Below, piece by piece: positions 9,461 to 18,584 of a stretch of DNA of 64,000 nt. The position numbers and the translations under genes are program-made. How positions within the stretch are numbered: the stretch's first letter is position 1; the number at the start of each line of letters is the position of its first letter. This stretch comes from Treponema sp. Lineage in GTDB: Bacteria; Spirochaetota; Spirochaetia; Treponematales; Treponemataceae. Below the pieces are notes generated by a model that made no database searches, was not told the origin of the DNA, and worked only from the letters and a program-made list of their open reading frames with translations. Where the stretch lies: the NCBI GenBank assembly GCA_016290995.1, contig JAEEVR010000008.1, positions 1 through 64,000 on the forward strand, written 5' to 3'.

Positions 9461-10864
9461 ATGATGAGATCACTTTGGGCCGGCGTTTCCGGAATGCAGA
9501 ACCACCAAACAAGAATGGACGTTATCGGCAACAACATCGCCAACGTCAACACAACCGGCTTTAAGAAAGGCCGCGTTGACTTTCAGGACATGGTAAGCCA
9601 GCAGCTTTCTGGCGCGGCCGCTCCTACGACAGAAGTCGGCGGCGTTAACCCCAAGGAAGTTGGCTTGGGCGTTCAGACAGCCGCTATCCACAACATCTTC
9701 ACTCAGGGAAACTTGCAGTCAACTGGCGTCGGCACTGACGTCGCGATTCAGGGAAACGGCTTCTTTGTCCTTAAGAACGGCGAAAAGAGCTTTTATACAA
9801 GAAACGGCGCCTTTGGAATTGACAAAGACGGAACTTTGGTAAACCCGGCCAACGGCTACCGCGTTCAAGGTTGGATGGCCCGCGAGATGAACGGCGAGAT
9901 GATCGTTCAGACAGCCGCCAGCCCGACTGACTTGGTAATTCCGGTTGGATCAAAGGATCCCGCCCGCGCCACTCAGAACGTAAACTTTGCCTGCAACCTT
10001 GACAAGAACACTCCCGAGATTCCCGAAGGAGCCAACGCCGCCGAGATCGCTCGCGGAACATGGGCCACGGAATTCAAGATTTACGACAGCTTTGGAAACG
10101 AGCACAACTTGGCCGTTTCTTTCACTCGCGTAACAGGAAACCCCAACCGCTGGAGAGCCACTGTTAACGTTGACCCCGAGAACGCCGACTACACTCAGAC
10201 TCGCGTAGGACTTAACACAACCAACGGAACTACAAACGAGTTCTTTGTTGAGTTTGACAATATGGGAACTTTGCGCCGCGTCACTGACTCAGTTGACGGC
10301 GAGTCAAATCCGGAAGGCGAAATCCTTCTTCAGACAACGTTCAACGTTCCTGAGTCAAACCCTGACTACGACGAAAACGGAAACGAGATTCCGCACCGCC
10401 AGACATTCAACATCAACTTGGGAACAATCGGCAGCATGAGAAACACTGTTACTCAGAGCGCCTCAAAGTCTTCTACAAAAGCCTTTGCCCAGGACGGATA
10501 CACATTGGGTTATCTTGACAACTTTAAGATTGACTCAACTGGAATCATCACTGGCGTTTATTCAAACGGAACAAACCGCCGCATCGGGCAAATCGCCTTG
10601 GCTTCGTTCACAAACCAGGGCGGCTTGGAAAAGGCCGGCGACAACACTTACGTAGAGTCAAACAACTCTGGCCGCGCTTTGATCGGCGAGAGCGGAATTG
10701 CCGGAAAGGGAAGCCTCTTGGCCGGCGCCTTGGAAATGTCAAACGTAGACTTGACTGACCAGTTTACAGACATGATTGTAACGCAGCGCGGCTTCCAGTC
10801 AAACGCTTCTACAATCAGAACTGCCGACACGCTGCTAGAAACAGTCTTGTCGCTTAAGCGCTAA
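9461..10864 (+). CDS. flgE: FlgE, flagellar hook protein with lysinoalanine cross-link residues
   Basis: Full-length hook protein of 467 residues: N-terminal rod motif ([20 protein letters not shown], about 19-38), the central domains, and the C-terminal [20 protein letters not shown] followed by [14 protein letters not shown]. Lys165 (in [10 protein letters not shown]) and Cys178 (in [10 protein letters not shown]) fall exactly at the positions that form the self-catalysed lysinoalanine cross-link in Treponema denticola FlgE, and Asn179 follows. The cross-link stiffens the periplasmic hook and is needed for motility. Ribosome binding site AGAGG. The operon ends here at a strong terminator, whereas in other spirochetes flbD/motA/motB usually follow. 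Confidence 0.96.
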   Translation: MMRSLWAGVSGMQNHQTRMDVIGNNIANVNTTGFKKGRVDFQDMVSQQLSGAAAPTTEVGGVNPKEVGLGVQTAAIHNIFTQGNLQSTGVGTDVAIQGNGFFVLKNGEKSFYTRNGAFGIDKDGTLVNPANGYRVQGWMAREMNGEMIVQTAASPTDLVIPVGSKDPARATQNVNFACNLDKNTPEIPEGANAAEIARGTWATEFKIYDSFGNEHNLAVSFTRVTGNPNRWRATVNVDPENADYTQTRVGLNTTNGTTNEFFVEFDNMGTLRRVTDSVDGESNPEGEILLQTTFNVPESNPDYDENGNEIPHRQTFNINLGTIGSMRNTVTQSASKSSTKAFAQDGYTLGYLDNFKIDSTGIITGVYSNGTNRRIGQIALASFTNQGGLEKAGDNTYVESNNSGRALIGESGIAGKGSLLAGALEMSNVDLTDQFTDMIVTQRGFQSNASTIRTADTLLETVLSLKR

Positions 10865-10920
10865 TACCCTTAGCAATGGCCGCCTAGGCCAATAAAATAA
10901 AAAGTTAAAAATGGAAGAGG

Positions 10921-10960
10921 CCGCCCGCAGACTCTGATGAGGATACGGGCGGTTTTTTTT
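10921..10960 (+). terminator. Rho-independent terminator of the hexokinase-flagellar operon
   Basis: Perfect 7-bp stem CCGCCCG (10921-10927) / CGGGCGG (10946-10952), an 18-nt loop and then T8 at 10953-10960. It lies 56 nt after the flgE stop. Confidence 0.9.
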
Positions 10961-10985
10961 ACGGCCGAGTCAAGGCGCGCTTCGC

Positions 10986-11014
10986 TTGAATTTACGGCTG
11001 ATTTATGCTAGTAT
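10986..11014 (+). promoter_or_regulatory. Promoter of coaD-ilvD, apparently leaderless
   Basis: TTGAAT at 10986-10991, a 17-nt spacer and TAGTAT at 11009-11014 with an extended -10 TG (TGCTAGTAT). The coaD ATG at 11021 is only 7 nt past the -10, so the predicted start of transcription is at the start codon itself. No ribosome binding site fits upstream of the ATG. Confidence 0.65.
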
Positions 11015-11020
11015 GACGGA

Positions 11021-11500
11021 ATGGTAACCGCTGTTTTTCCAGGCTCCTTTGATCCGCCGACTTACGGCCATTTGAACGTAATCGAGCGAGCGTCCGCTCT
11101 TTTTGACACGATAGACGTTTTGGTATCCGTCAATCCCGGAAAGTCGTCTCTCTTTTCCGCCGAGGAGCGAGTCTCGCTCTTAAAGGAAATGACCAAGAAT
11201 TTCAAGAATGTTCAAGTCCATTCCTGCGACACCCTTGTCGTAGAGTACGCCAAAAAGATCGGCGCCAAAGCCCTTTTGCGCGGCATAAGAAACACTCCCG
11301 ACTTTTCATACGAGTTTGACTTGGCGCTTGTAAACCGCTCGCTCAACGACGGAGTGGAGACTGTTTTTATTCCGACAGACCCCAAGTATTTTTCAGTCCG
11401 CTCAAGCGCCATCAAGGAATTGGCGGGCTTTGGCGGCGACTTGTCAAAAATGGTTCCGCCAAACGTGCGAAAAGCCTTAAAGAAAAAGTTCAATAAATAG
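11021..11500 (+). CDS. coaD: Phosphopantetheine adenylyltransferase
   Basis: Penultimate step of coenzyme A synthesis: 4'-phosphopantetheine plus ATP to dephospho-CoA; cytosolic. The 159-residue product has the family's usual length and the nucleotidyltransferase signature [17 protein letters not shown] with the TxGH histidine, the [18 protein letters not shown] segment and the C-terminal [11 protein letters not shown] adenine-loop motif. The start at 11021 gives the canonical N-terminus. It heads a two-gene run with ilvD, 10 nt apart, and lies just after a terminator, so it is the first gene of a new transcript. Confidence 0.96.
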   Translation: MVTAVFPGSFDPPTYGHLNVIERASALFDTIDVLVSVNPGKSSLFSAEERVSLLKEMTKNFKNVQVHSCDTLVVEYAKKIGAKALLRGIRNTPDFSYEFDLALVNRSLNDGVETVFIPTDPKYFSVRSSAIKELAGFGGDLSKMVPPNVRKALKKKFNK

Positions 11501-11510
11501 GAGAATTAAT

Positions 11511-13232
11511 ATGGCAACTACAAAAACAACAAAGAAAACCGTAGGCAAGCGCAGCGACAACGCCACAAAAGGCGCCGCCCGCGCTCCCCACCGCAGCCTC
11601 TTTTACGCCATGGGCTACACCGACGAAGAGTTGGAGCGCCCGCTTGTAGGCGTATGCTGCGCCAAAAACGAAATCATTCCCGGCCACTTTGAGCTGGACA
11701 AAATCGCCGAAGCCGTAAAGGCGGGCATCCGCATGGCCGGCGGAACTCCGATTGAATTCCCCGCCATCGGCGTTTGCGACGGAATCGCGATGGGCCACGA
11801 AGGCATGAAGTACTCGCTTGTAACCCGCGAGCTTATCGCCGACAGCGTTGAGTGTGTGGCCAAGGCCCACCAGTTTGACGCGCTTGTAATGATTCCCAAC
11901 TGCGACAAAATCGTTCCCGGCATGCTTATCGCCGCCGCTCGCTTGGACCTTCCGACAGTTTTCTGTTCTGGCGGACCGATGATGCCCGGCCATCTTCCCG
12001 GCCGCGACGCGAGCAATCCGTACTCTGACAAAAACCTTTCGCTTTCCGATATGTTCGAAGCCGTCGGCGGCCTTTCTGCCGGAAAGATCAACGCGGCGCA
12101 ATTGCGCGAGCTTGAACAAGTCGCTTGCCCCGGCTGCGGCGCTTGTTCGGGCATGTTCACAGCCAACAGCATGAACTGTTTGACCGAAGTTTTGGGCTTG
12201 GGCCTTCCCGGAAACGGAACGATTCCCGCCGTGCAGGGCCGCCGCCTTGCGCTTGCCAAACACGCCGGCATGCAAGTTATGGAACTTTACAAGAAGGGAA
12301 TCACAGCCCGCAAGATGATGACAAAGGATTCATTCAGGAACGCATTGACAGCCGACATGGCGCTTGGCTGCTCGTCAAACACAATCTTGCACGTTCCGGC
12401 GATCGCCCACGAAGCCGGCGTTCCGCTTGACCTTCATATGATTAACGAAATCAGCGAGCGCACGCCCAACCTTTGCCACTTGGCTCCGGCCGGCCACACA
12501 TTTATGTGCGAGCTTGACGACGCGGGCGGCGTTCAGGCCGTTCTCGCCGAATTGGCCAAAAAGAACCTTATCAAGACCAGCCTTATCACAGCGACAGGAA
12601 AGACGATCGCGCAAAACATCAAGGGAGTGGTGAACCGCAATCCTGAAATTTTGCGCCCGATAGAAAATCCGTATTCCGACAACGGCGGAATCGCGATCTT
12701 GTTTGGAAACCTTGCCCCGCGCGGAACTGTAGTAAAGAGAAGCGCCTGCGCCAAAGAGTTGATGAAGCACACAGGCCCCGCCCGCGTCTTTAACGACGAA
12801 AGTGAGGCGATGAAGGCCGTTCAGGCCCGCAAAATCAAGCCGGGCGACGTTGTCGTAATCCGCTACGAAGGCCCCAAAGGCGGTCCCGGCATGCGCGAAA
12901 TGCTTGCCGTTACCGCCGCTCTTGCCGGCCAAGGCTTGGACAAGCAAGTCGCCCTTATCACCGACGGCCGCTTTTCGGGCGCCACAAGAGGCGCTTCGTT
13001 GGGCCACTGTTCCCCGGAGGCTGCCGAAGGCGGTCCGATCGCGCTTGTAAAGGAAGGCGACAAAATTACTTTGGACATCAACAATTACAAGATTCACCTT
13101 GAGGTTAGCGACGCCGAGCTTGAAAAGCGCCGCAAGGCATGGAAGGCTCCGGAGCCAAAAGTCAAGACCGGCTACCTTGCGCGCTACGCCAAATTAGTTT
13201 CCAGCGCGGATAAGGGAGCGATCCTAGAGTAG
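11511..13232 (+). CDS. ilvD: Dihydroxy-acid dehydratase
   Basis: Converts 2,3-dihydroxy-3-methylbutanoate or -pentanoate to the 2-keto acids of valine, leucine and isoleucine. The 573-residue product shows the iron-sulfur and active-site motifs [29 protein letters not shown] and the C-terminal [16 protein letters not shown] short Lys/Thr-rich N-terminal tail (about 1-25) precedes the conserved [12 protein letters not shown] start of the family. The ribosome binding site GGAGAATTA stands before the ATG. It is 10 nt after coaD and probably shares that promoter. Together with ilvB downstream it shows capacity for branched-chain amino acid synthesis; ilvC and ilvE are not in the window. Confidence 0.96.
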   Translation: MATTKTTKKTVGKRSDNATKGAARAPHRSLFYAMGYTDEELERPLVGVCCAKNEIIPGHFELDKIAEAVKAGIRMAGGTPIEFPAIGVCDGIAMGHEGMKYSLVTRELIADSVECVAKAHQFDALVMIPNCDKIVPGMLIAAARLDLPTVFCSGGPMMPGHLPGRDASNPYSDKNLSLSDMFEAVGGLSAGKINAAQLRELEQVACPGCGACSGMFTANSMNCLTEVLGLGLPGNGTIPAVQGRRLALAKHAGMQVMELYKKGITARKMMTKDSFRNALTADMALGCSSNTILHVPAIAHEAGVPLDLHMINEISERTPNLCHLAPAGHTFMCELDDAGGVQAVLAELAKKNLIKTSLITATGKTIAQNIKGVVNRNPEILRPIENPYSDNGGIAILFGNLAPRGTVVKRSACAKELMKHTGPARVFNDESEAMKAVQARKIKPGDVVVIRYEGPKGGPGMREMLAVTAALAGQGLDKQVALITDGRFSGATRGASLGHCSPEAAEGGPIALVKEGDKITLDINNYKIHLEVSDAELEKRRKAWKAPEPKVKTGYLARYAKLVSSADKGAILE

Positions 13233-13269
13233 TAGCGGCGAGCAAAGCGGCCGTTGGGCCGCGCCGCTC
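13233..13269 (+). other. Large hairpin between ilvD and ilvB
   Basis: AGCGGCG (13234-13240) pairs with CGCCGCT (13263-13269) around an inner stem CGGCC/GGCCG with a GTTG loop and a one-sided AGCAAAG bulge. It is GC-rich and stable, but no U-run follows directly, so it is not a standard terminator. It could be a processing, Rho-related or attenuation element of the ilv genes. Confidence 0.45.
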
Positions 13270-13298
13270 TTGAATTTATTGTCCTGTTTTTGTATAAT
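13270..13298 (+). promoter_or_regulatory. Promoter of ilvB
   Basis: TTGAAT at 13270-13275, a 17-nt spacer and a perfect TATAAT at 13293-13298. A second TATAAT follows at 13301-13306. It starts right at the end of the ilvD-ilvB hairpin. The predicted leader to the ATG at 13328 is about 23 nt and contains AAGGGTG as ribosome binding site. Confidence 0.7.
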
Positions 13299-13327
13299 TT
13301 TATAATTACTAGAAAAAGGGTGTGGAA

Positions 13328-15067
13328 ATGAAAATTTCAGGTTCTCAAGTTGTAATCGAATGCCTCGTAGAGCAGGGCGTTGACACAATATTCGGATATC
13401 CAGGCGGAGCGATTCTTAACATTTATGACGAGTTGTACAAAAACTCCAAGCGCATTCGCCACATTCTTACAGCCCATGAGCAAGCCGCCGCGCACGCCGC
13501 CGACGGATACGCCCGTTCCACCGGAAAAGTGGGCGTGTGCATGGCGACAAGCGGCCCTGGCGCCACAAACCTTGTAACAGGCATCGCAACAGCCTACATG
13601 GACTCTAGCCCGATCGTCGCAATCACTTGCAACGTCGCCACAAGCCTTTTGGGAAAAGACTCCTTCCAGGAAATCGACATTTGCGGCGTTACGATGCCGA
13701 TCACAAAGCACAACTTTATGGTCAAAAAGATCGAGGACTTGGCCGACACAATCCGCGCCGCTTTCCTTATCGCAAAGAGCGGCCGCCCCGGCCCGGTGTT
13801 GATCGACATTCCTAAAGAAGTGACCGACCCCAAAAACTTGATCGACTTTAAGCCCCTTAAAAAATTGGACGACTCAAAAAAGCTTTTGGAAAAATTCGCT
13901 CCCAACCTTAAGCGCGTCTTTAACGTCGCCAAGCCTTCCGACTCTGAAATCAAGGCGGCCGCAAAGCTCATCAATTCAAGCAAGCAGCCTGTGATTTACG
14001 CCGGCGGAGGCGTCACGATCGCGGGCGCCTGCAAGGAGCTTTTTGACTTTGCCACAAAGGCCAACATTCCCGTTAGCGAAAGCCTTATGGCGCGCGCGGC
14101 CTTTCCGTCAAACAATCCGCTCTGCACATGGATGGTCGGAATGCACGGTACAAAGGCCAGCAACATGGCCGTCACCGAATGCGACCTTTTGATAACTCTT
14201 GGCGCGCGCTTTAGCGACCGCGTTCTTTCGGACGCCTCAAAGTTCGCCAAGGGAGCCAAAATCCTTCACATCGACATCGACCCGGCCGAAATCGGAAAGA
14301 ACGTTTCGACCGACTTGCACTTGGTCGGCGACCTTAAGGCTGTCCTTTCGCGCTTGATTCCGCTTGTTGAAGAAAAGCCGCGCAAGGAATGGCTCAAAAA
14401 AATCTCCGCTTGGAAAAAAGAAGTTCCTCCGACATATTTAAAGGAGCCAAAGGATTCAATCAATCCCAAATTCATTTGCGAAGAAATTCATCGCGTGGCC
14501 GGAGACTCCGCCTTTGTTACGACCGAAGTAGGCGAGCACCAAATGTGGACCGCGCAATTCTATCCCTTTGCCAAGCCCAGGACTTTCATCACTTCTGGCG
14601 GCTTGGGAACGATGGGCTTTGGCACAGGCGCCGCGATCGGAACGCAATTCGCCAACCCCAAGGCCCGCGTCGTCGCTATTGCCGGCGACGGTTCCTTCCG
14701 CATGAACTGCAACGAGCTTGCGACAATCCAGCACTATAATCTTCCGATTGTAATCGTAGTAATCAACAACGGAACCTTGGGCAACGTCCGCCTTTGGCAA
14801 AAGCTTTTTTACGGAAAGCGCTACAGCGCGACGACGCTTGACTTTGGACCGGATTGGTCAAAGCTCGCGGCGGCCTACGGCATCGACGCCTACAAGGCAA
14901 AGAACGCCAAGGAATTCGCCGACGTTTTCGCCAAAGCCTTTAAGTCAAAGAAGGCTTGCGTCATCGACGCCAAGGTTGACATAGACGAGCTTGTGCTTCC
15001 GATGGTTCCGGGCGGAAAGGCGATCTACGACCAAATAATGCAAATTAACGAAGCGGCGTTTAGATAA
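13328..15067 (+). CDS. ilvB: Acetolactate synthase, large (catalytic) subunit
   Basis: Thiamine-diphosphate enzyme joining pyruvate to pyruvate or 2-ketobutyrate, the first common step of branched-chain amino acid synthesis. The 579-residue product has the N-terminal glutamate motif TAHEQAAAHAADGYAR, the SGPGATNLVTGIATA segment, and the C-terminal ThDP/Mg motif GDGSFRMN with NNGTLGNVR. The ATG at 13328 is preferred to the GTG at 13322 because of the spacing to AAGGGTG. No small regulatory subunit (ilvN) lies nearby, so feedback control must come from elsewhere or be absent. Its stop overlaps the start of the LacI-GGDEF gene (TAATG), so the two are translationally coupled. Confidence 0.95.
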   Translation: MKISGSQVVIECLVEQGVDTIFGYPGGAILNIYDELYKNSKRIRHILTAHEQAAAHAADGYARSTGKVGVCMATSGPGATNLVTGIATAYMDSSPIVAITCNVATSLLGKDSFQEIDICGVTMPITKHNFMVKKIEDLADTIRAAFLIAKSGRPGPVLIDIPKEVTDPKNLIDFKPLKKLDDSKKLLEKFAPNLKRVFNVAKPSDSEIKAAAKLINSSKQPVIYAGGGVTIAGACKELFDFATKANIPVSESLMARAAFPSNNPLCTWMVGMHGTKASNMAVTECDLLITLGARFSDRVLSDASKFAKGAKILHIDIDPAEIGKNVSTDLHLVGDLKAVLSRLIPLVEEKPRKEWLKKISAWKKEVPPTYLKEPKDSINPKFICEEIHRVAGDSAFVTTEVGEHQMWTAQFYPFAKPRTFITSGGLGTMGFGTGAAIGTQFANPKARVVAIAGDGSFRMNCNELATIQHYNLPIVIVVINNGTLGNVRLWQKLFYGKRYSATTLDFGPDWSKLAAAYGIDAYKAKNAKEFADVFAKAFKSKKACVIDAKVDIDELVLPMVPGGKAIYDQIMQINEAAFR

Positions 15068-17028
15068 TGGCAAAAAAGCGAGTGGGAGTCTTAATCAATA
15101 CAATCTACTCTGAATACGCGGTTTCCTTTATGAAGGGAATCGAACGCTATAGCCAGGAAAACGACTGCTCGTATATTTTGTTCCCCTTGGAGCGCGGAAA
15201 AAATTCAGGCATTTACGACTACCACTGCGAAACGTTAATGTCCTTTGTCAATAAGAACAATTTGGACGGAATCATTTTTGCCACGGCGACTTTGTCCAAC
15301 AATTCCAAGACAGATTTGCCGCGCTTGGTTGAATCGATAAAAATGCTTCCGCCGATTCCAAAAGTTTCAGTCGGCTTGGAAATCGAAGGCATTCCAACGA
15401 TTAAAATCGATTCAAGAAAAGCGATGAAGGAGTTGGTCTCGCATTTGGTCGAGGTTCACGGCTGCAAAAAATTTGTGATAATGCGTTGCGATTCCGGCAA
15501 CTTTGAAAGCTTGGACCGCGAAAAATGCGCGATTGAAACTTTGAGCGGCTACGGCATCACCGTAGATCCAAAATGGATTCTTAGCGGAAACTTTTCTTTT
15601 GACCACGCCTACTCGTCAATGAACAACTTCTTGCGCGCAAACCCTGGCGTTCCTTTTGACGCCGTCATTTGTCTTAACGACTCAATGGCGATGGGCGTGA
15701 TGAATTGCTTGGAAGACAACAACATTAAAATTCCGGACCAAGTCAAAATCACAGGCTTTGACAACGTTTTTGAAACTTCAACCGGCGAGCTGAACATAAC
15801 TACAATCGACCAAAGAATAGATGACTTTGCCTATTCGGCTATGAAGACCGTATGCTCAATCATTGACGGAGAAAGAGTTCCGCCGCTGCATTTGTTTGAC
15901 GCTTCCTTGGTTGTAAGGCATTCATGCGGCTGCAGCAGCGAGCCGATTAGCGAAGAATGCGTCTACGACCTTGCCGTAAAAAGACGCTACGACATTTTCC
16001 GCTTGGGCGGAAACCAGCTTTACATGCTCCATTACTTTTTGATGGAGACGCAGACTCCCGTTCCTCTAGAAAACTTGTACAGCCGCTTGCACTACAGCCT
16101 TTGCCTCTTTGACGTTCAAGGAATGGTTTTGGTTCTTTACAACCATTCGGTTTATTTTGAAAAGGGAACGGAATTCAAGCGTCCTGACGTTGCAAGGGTC
16201 GCGATGTCTTTCTTTAACGAAAAGTCTTTTGAAAGGCCCGACATTACGATAAATCCCAACGCGAGAATTCTTCCGCCCGAAATTATGGAAAAAATGGATG
16301 GCGGCTACACTTTGTTCCCGATTTACGCGGAATGCTTCCAGTATGGATATATGTTCTTGCGCTTGGGCCGCTATGAAAGAATTTTTTATCAGACAGTAAT
16401 TGAGTTGATTTCAAAGGAAATCGTAACGTCGATTAAAATCACAGGCGAGCAGACCGAAAAGAATTCTCTTAAAAACCAAAACGTCACCCTTGAGCAGTAT
16501 TCAGAAAAGATGCACAGGCTTTCGTTCACCGACGAGATGACCGGACTTTTGAACCGCCGAGGTTTTTACGAATACGCCCGTCGTCAAATCGACGCCTCTA
16601 TAGAAGCGGGAAGAACAGGCCTTGTGATTTATTGCGACATGGACGGCCTAAAAAAGATCAACGACACTTACGGCCATGATTTTGGCGACCGCGCGATTAA
16701 ATACGAAGCGCAAATTCTTAAGAGCGTCTTTAGGTCAACAGACATCTCGGCCCGTCTTGGCGGCGATGAGTTTGCGGTCTTGGCTTGCGACATGAAGATT
16801 AAGGACTTTCCAAGAATCAAGCGCGCGATGGCCCAGGAATGCGACAAAATCAACGCGGGAAGTTTGGAGCCTTTTACGCTTTCGGTAAGCGTTGGCTGCG
16901 CTGAATTTTCCGCCACAAGAAAAGACATCGATGATTTGCTGAATAACGCCGACAGCTCTCAGTATGAAGACAAGCGGGCAAAGAAGGAAGCGGAAAAGAA
17001 AAAGAAAAAGCCTTGGTGGCAAAGGTAG
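15067..17028 (+). CDS. Diguanylate cyclase with a LacI-type periplasmic-binding-fold sensor domain
   Basis: The product has 653 residues. Residues 1 to about 290 are a LacI/ribose-binding-like sensor domain (KKRVGVLINTIYSEYAVSFM at the start; AVICLNDSMAMGVMNCLEDN and KITGFDN near 200-235) without the DNA-binding helix-turn-helix and without a signal peptide, so it is probably cytosolic. A middle domain (about 300-460) and a short coiled coil lead to a GGDEF domain (about 485-640). The active-site GGDEF begins at about 565 and the inhibitory I-site RSTD lies exactly five residues before it, so an active, feedback-inhibited cyclic-di-GMP synthase is expected. It overlaps ilvB by one base, an unusual operon partner. 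The ligand is unknown. Confidence 0.88.
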   Translation: MAKKRVGVLINTIYSEYAVSFMKGIERYSQENDCSYILFPLERGKNSGIYDYHCETLMSFVNKNNLDGIIFATATLSNNSKTDLPRLVESIKMLPPIPKVSVGLEIEGIPTIKIDSRKAMKELVSHLVEVHGCKKFVIMRCDSGNFESLDREKCAIETLSGYGITVDPKWILSGNFSFDHAYSSMNNFLRANPGVPFDAVICLNDSMAMGVMNCLEDNNIKIPDQVKITGFDNVFETSTGELNITTIDQRIDDFAYSAMKTVCSIIDGERVPPLHLFDASLVVRHSCGCSSEPISEECVYDLAVKRRYDIFRLGGNQLYMLHYFLMETQTPVPLENLYSRLHYSLCLFDVQGMVLVLYNHSVYFEKGTEFKRPDVARVAMSFFNEKSFERPDITINPNARILPPEIMEKMDGGYTLFPIYAECFQYGYMFLRLGRYERIFYQTVIELISKEIVTSIKITGEQTEKNSLKNQNVTLEQYSEKMHRLSFTDEMTGLLNRRGFYEYARRQIDASIEAGRTGLVIYCDMDGLKKINDTYGHDFGDRAIKYEAQILKSVFRSTDISARLGGDEFAVLACDMKIKDFPRIKRAMAQECDKINAGSLEPFTLSVSVGCAEFSATRKDIDDLLNNADSSQYEDKRAKKEAEKKKKKPWWQR

Positions 17029-17039
17029 GGGGAGGGGTT

Positions 17040-18584
17040 ATGAAGTTTTTGGTTCTTTTGTATTCTGACCAAAACGAATTTCAAAGTCAAAAGATTTTTC
17101 CCTCGGCGCAAGGACAATTAAAGTCGGCCTTTGACCGCTCCAAAGAATGGGCCGACGCGCTGGCTGTTGACGGCTTTCAAAAAGAAACGGTCCTTTTGGA
17201 AGGAAAAGGCTGGACAAGCGGACAGTTGCTTGAAAACATTGTTCAAGCCGCAAAAAAGGCCGCCGCGGACTTTGTCGTTTTTGCCCACAGCTCCTTTGCC
17301 TTCCTTGACTTGCCGTTGACAAAAAAGCTTATTCAAGACCATATAGACTTTAAAGCCGAATACACATTCGCCGACGGATATCCTTGCGGCTTTGCCCCAG
17401 AAATCCTTGACTCGGGCGCGGCGGCCATCATGTCCGAACTGTGCAAGGGCCCCTTGGCCGCCCAAGCGCAAAATCCGGTGACAAAAGAAAGCGTGTTTGA
17501 CATAATAAAGGGCGACGTCAATTCCTTTGAGATAGAGACAGAAATCGCAAGCGAAGACTACAGGCTTTTGCGCTTGGACTTTATGTGCGACACAAAAATA
17601 AAGGCTCTTTCCGCCCAGCGCTTGGCCCAAAAGTTGGCTGACGACGGCAAGCAAGGCTTGTTGGAGTTGGACCAAGACAAGGTTGGCGAAGAAAATGTTT
17701 TGGCCTTGTGCCAAGAGGCTGCGGCCGACCTTAAGGTCTTGAAAACGGTTCCCGCTTTTTACAACGTTCAGATAGAAGGCCGCGTTTTTGCAAAAGAGAC
17801 TTTTACTCCGTATCAAGCAAAAGAAGAACGGATGCCTTATGAAACTTTTGAGGCGCTTGTAAAAAAGATAAAGGAATTCTCGGACAAGGCTGTCGTTTCG
17901 CTTTCGCTTTTTGGCGAGGCGGCCTTGCATCCAGAATTTGACAAGTTTGTCCTTTGCCTTTTGGACGCGGGCTTGGAAGCTTTTGTTGAAATCGACGGCG
18001 GCTATTTGCCGGACTTTTTGCAAAGCCAGCAGTACTCAAGGCTAAAAAGCTCCGCGGCCCAAAAACAAGACAAGATTTATTTTGCCGTTCTTTTGGACGC
18101 CGCCACGCAAAAGACATTTGAGGCTTTTCACAAAGGCCAGCTTCAAAATGCCGCCGACGCCATAAAGGTTTTGGCCGCGGATTTTTCGCAAACCTATCCG
18201 CAATTTGTCCGCGTCCGCCAAAACGAAGAGGAGCTTGAGGCCTTTTATAGATTTTGGTCGGACAAGGCTTCTCCCTCCGCGGGAAAAATCATCGTTCAAA
18301 AATACGACCATTTTTGCGGCCGCTTGCCCGATCTAAAAACCGCGGACTTGGCTCCGTTGGTAAGAGAGCCTTGCTGGCATTTAAGGCGCGACATGGACAT
18401 TTTGCTTGACGGTTCCGTTCCCCTTTGCAGAGAGCTTTTTGACAAGGAGAGTTTGGGAAACGCGTTTGGCCAAGACTTGTCGGAGATTTGGCAAAAGAAG
18501 AATTCGATTTTGGCGGAGCACATAAATAAAGAGTATAAGGGCCCTTGCGGAAATTGCGATGAATACTACACCTTCAATTTTTAA
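17040..18584 (+). CDS. Spirochete SPASM protein with a cysteine-less radical-SAM-like region
   Basis: The product has 514 residues. The C-terminus (about 425-514) is a SPASM domain with Cys445, Cys463 and a CGNC pair (503/506), laid out as in auxiliary Fe-S domains of peptide-modifying radical SAM enzymes. Before it, a stretch with SLSLFGEAALHPEFDKFVL resembles the radical SAM barrel, but the CxxxCxxC cluster motif expected near the preceding strand (NVQIEGRVFAKETF) is absent. The N-terminal 200 residues look like a GT-A/nucleotidyltransferase fold (VVFAHSSFAFLDLPLTKKL; EIASEDYRLLRLDFM). It agrees with what I recall as the spiro-SPASM family, of unknown function. The ATG at 17040 follows TAGGGGGAGGGG. 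It is the first gene of a glycan-type cluster. Confidence 0.8.
   Translation: MKFLVLLYSDQNEFQSQKIFPSAQGQLKSAFDRSKEWADALAVDGFQKETVLLEGKGWTSGQLLENIVQAAKKAAADFVVFAHSSFAFLDLPLTKKLIQDHIDFKAEYTFADGYPCGFAPEILDSGAAAIMSELCKGPLAAQAQNPVTKESVFDIIKGDVNSFEIETEIASEDYRLLRLDFMCDTKIKALSAQRLAQKLADDGKQGLLELDQDKVGEENVLALCQEAAADLKVLKTVPAFYNVQIEGRVFAKETFTPYQAKEERMPYETFEALVKKIKEFSDKAVVSLSLFGEAALHPEFDKFVLCLLDAGLEAFVEIDGGYLPDFLQSQQYSRLKSSAAQKQDKIYFAVLLDAATQKTFEAFHKGQLQNAADAIKVLAADFSQTYPQFVRVRQNEEELEAFYRFWSDKASPSAGKIIVQKYDHFCGRLPDLKTADLAPLVREPCWHLRRDMDILLDGSVPLCRELFDKESLGNAFGQDLSEIWQKKNSILAEHINKEYKGPCGNCDEYYTFNF

Noticed and set aside
11490-12275. Long open frame on the minus strand opposite ilvD
   Set aside because: It is a shadow of the strongly conserved ilvD gene; no start signal and no recognisable protein pattern.
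13233-13269. Hairpin after ilvD as a standard terminator
   Set aside because: No U-run follows the stem; kept only as an unexplained hairpin.
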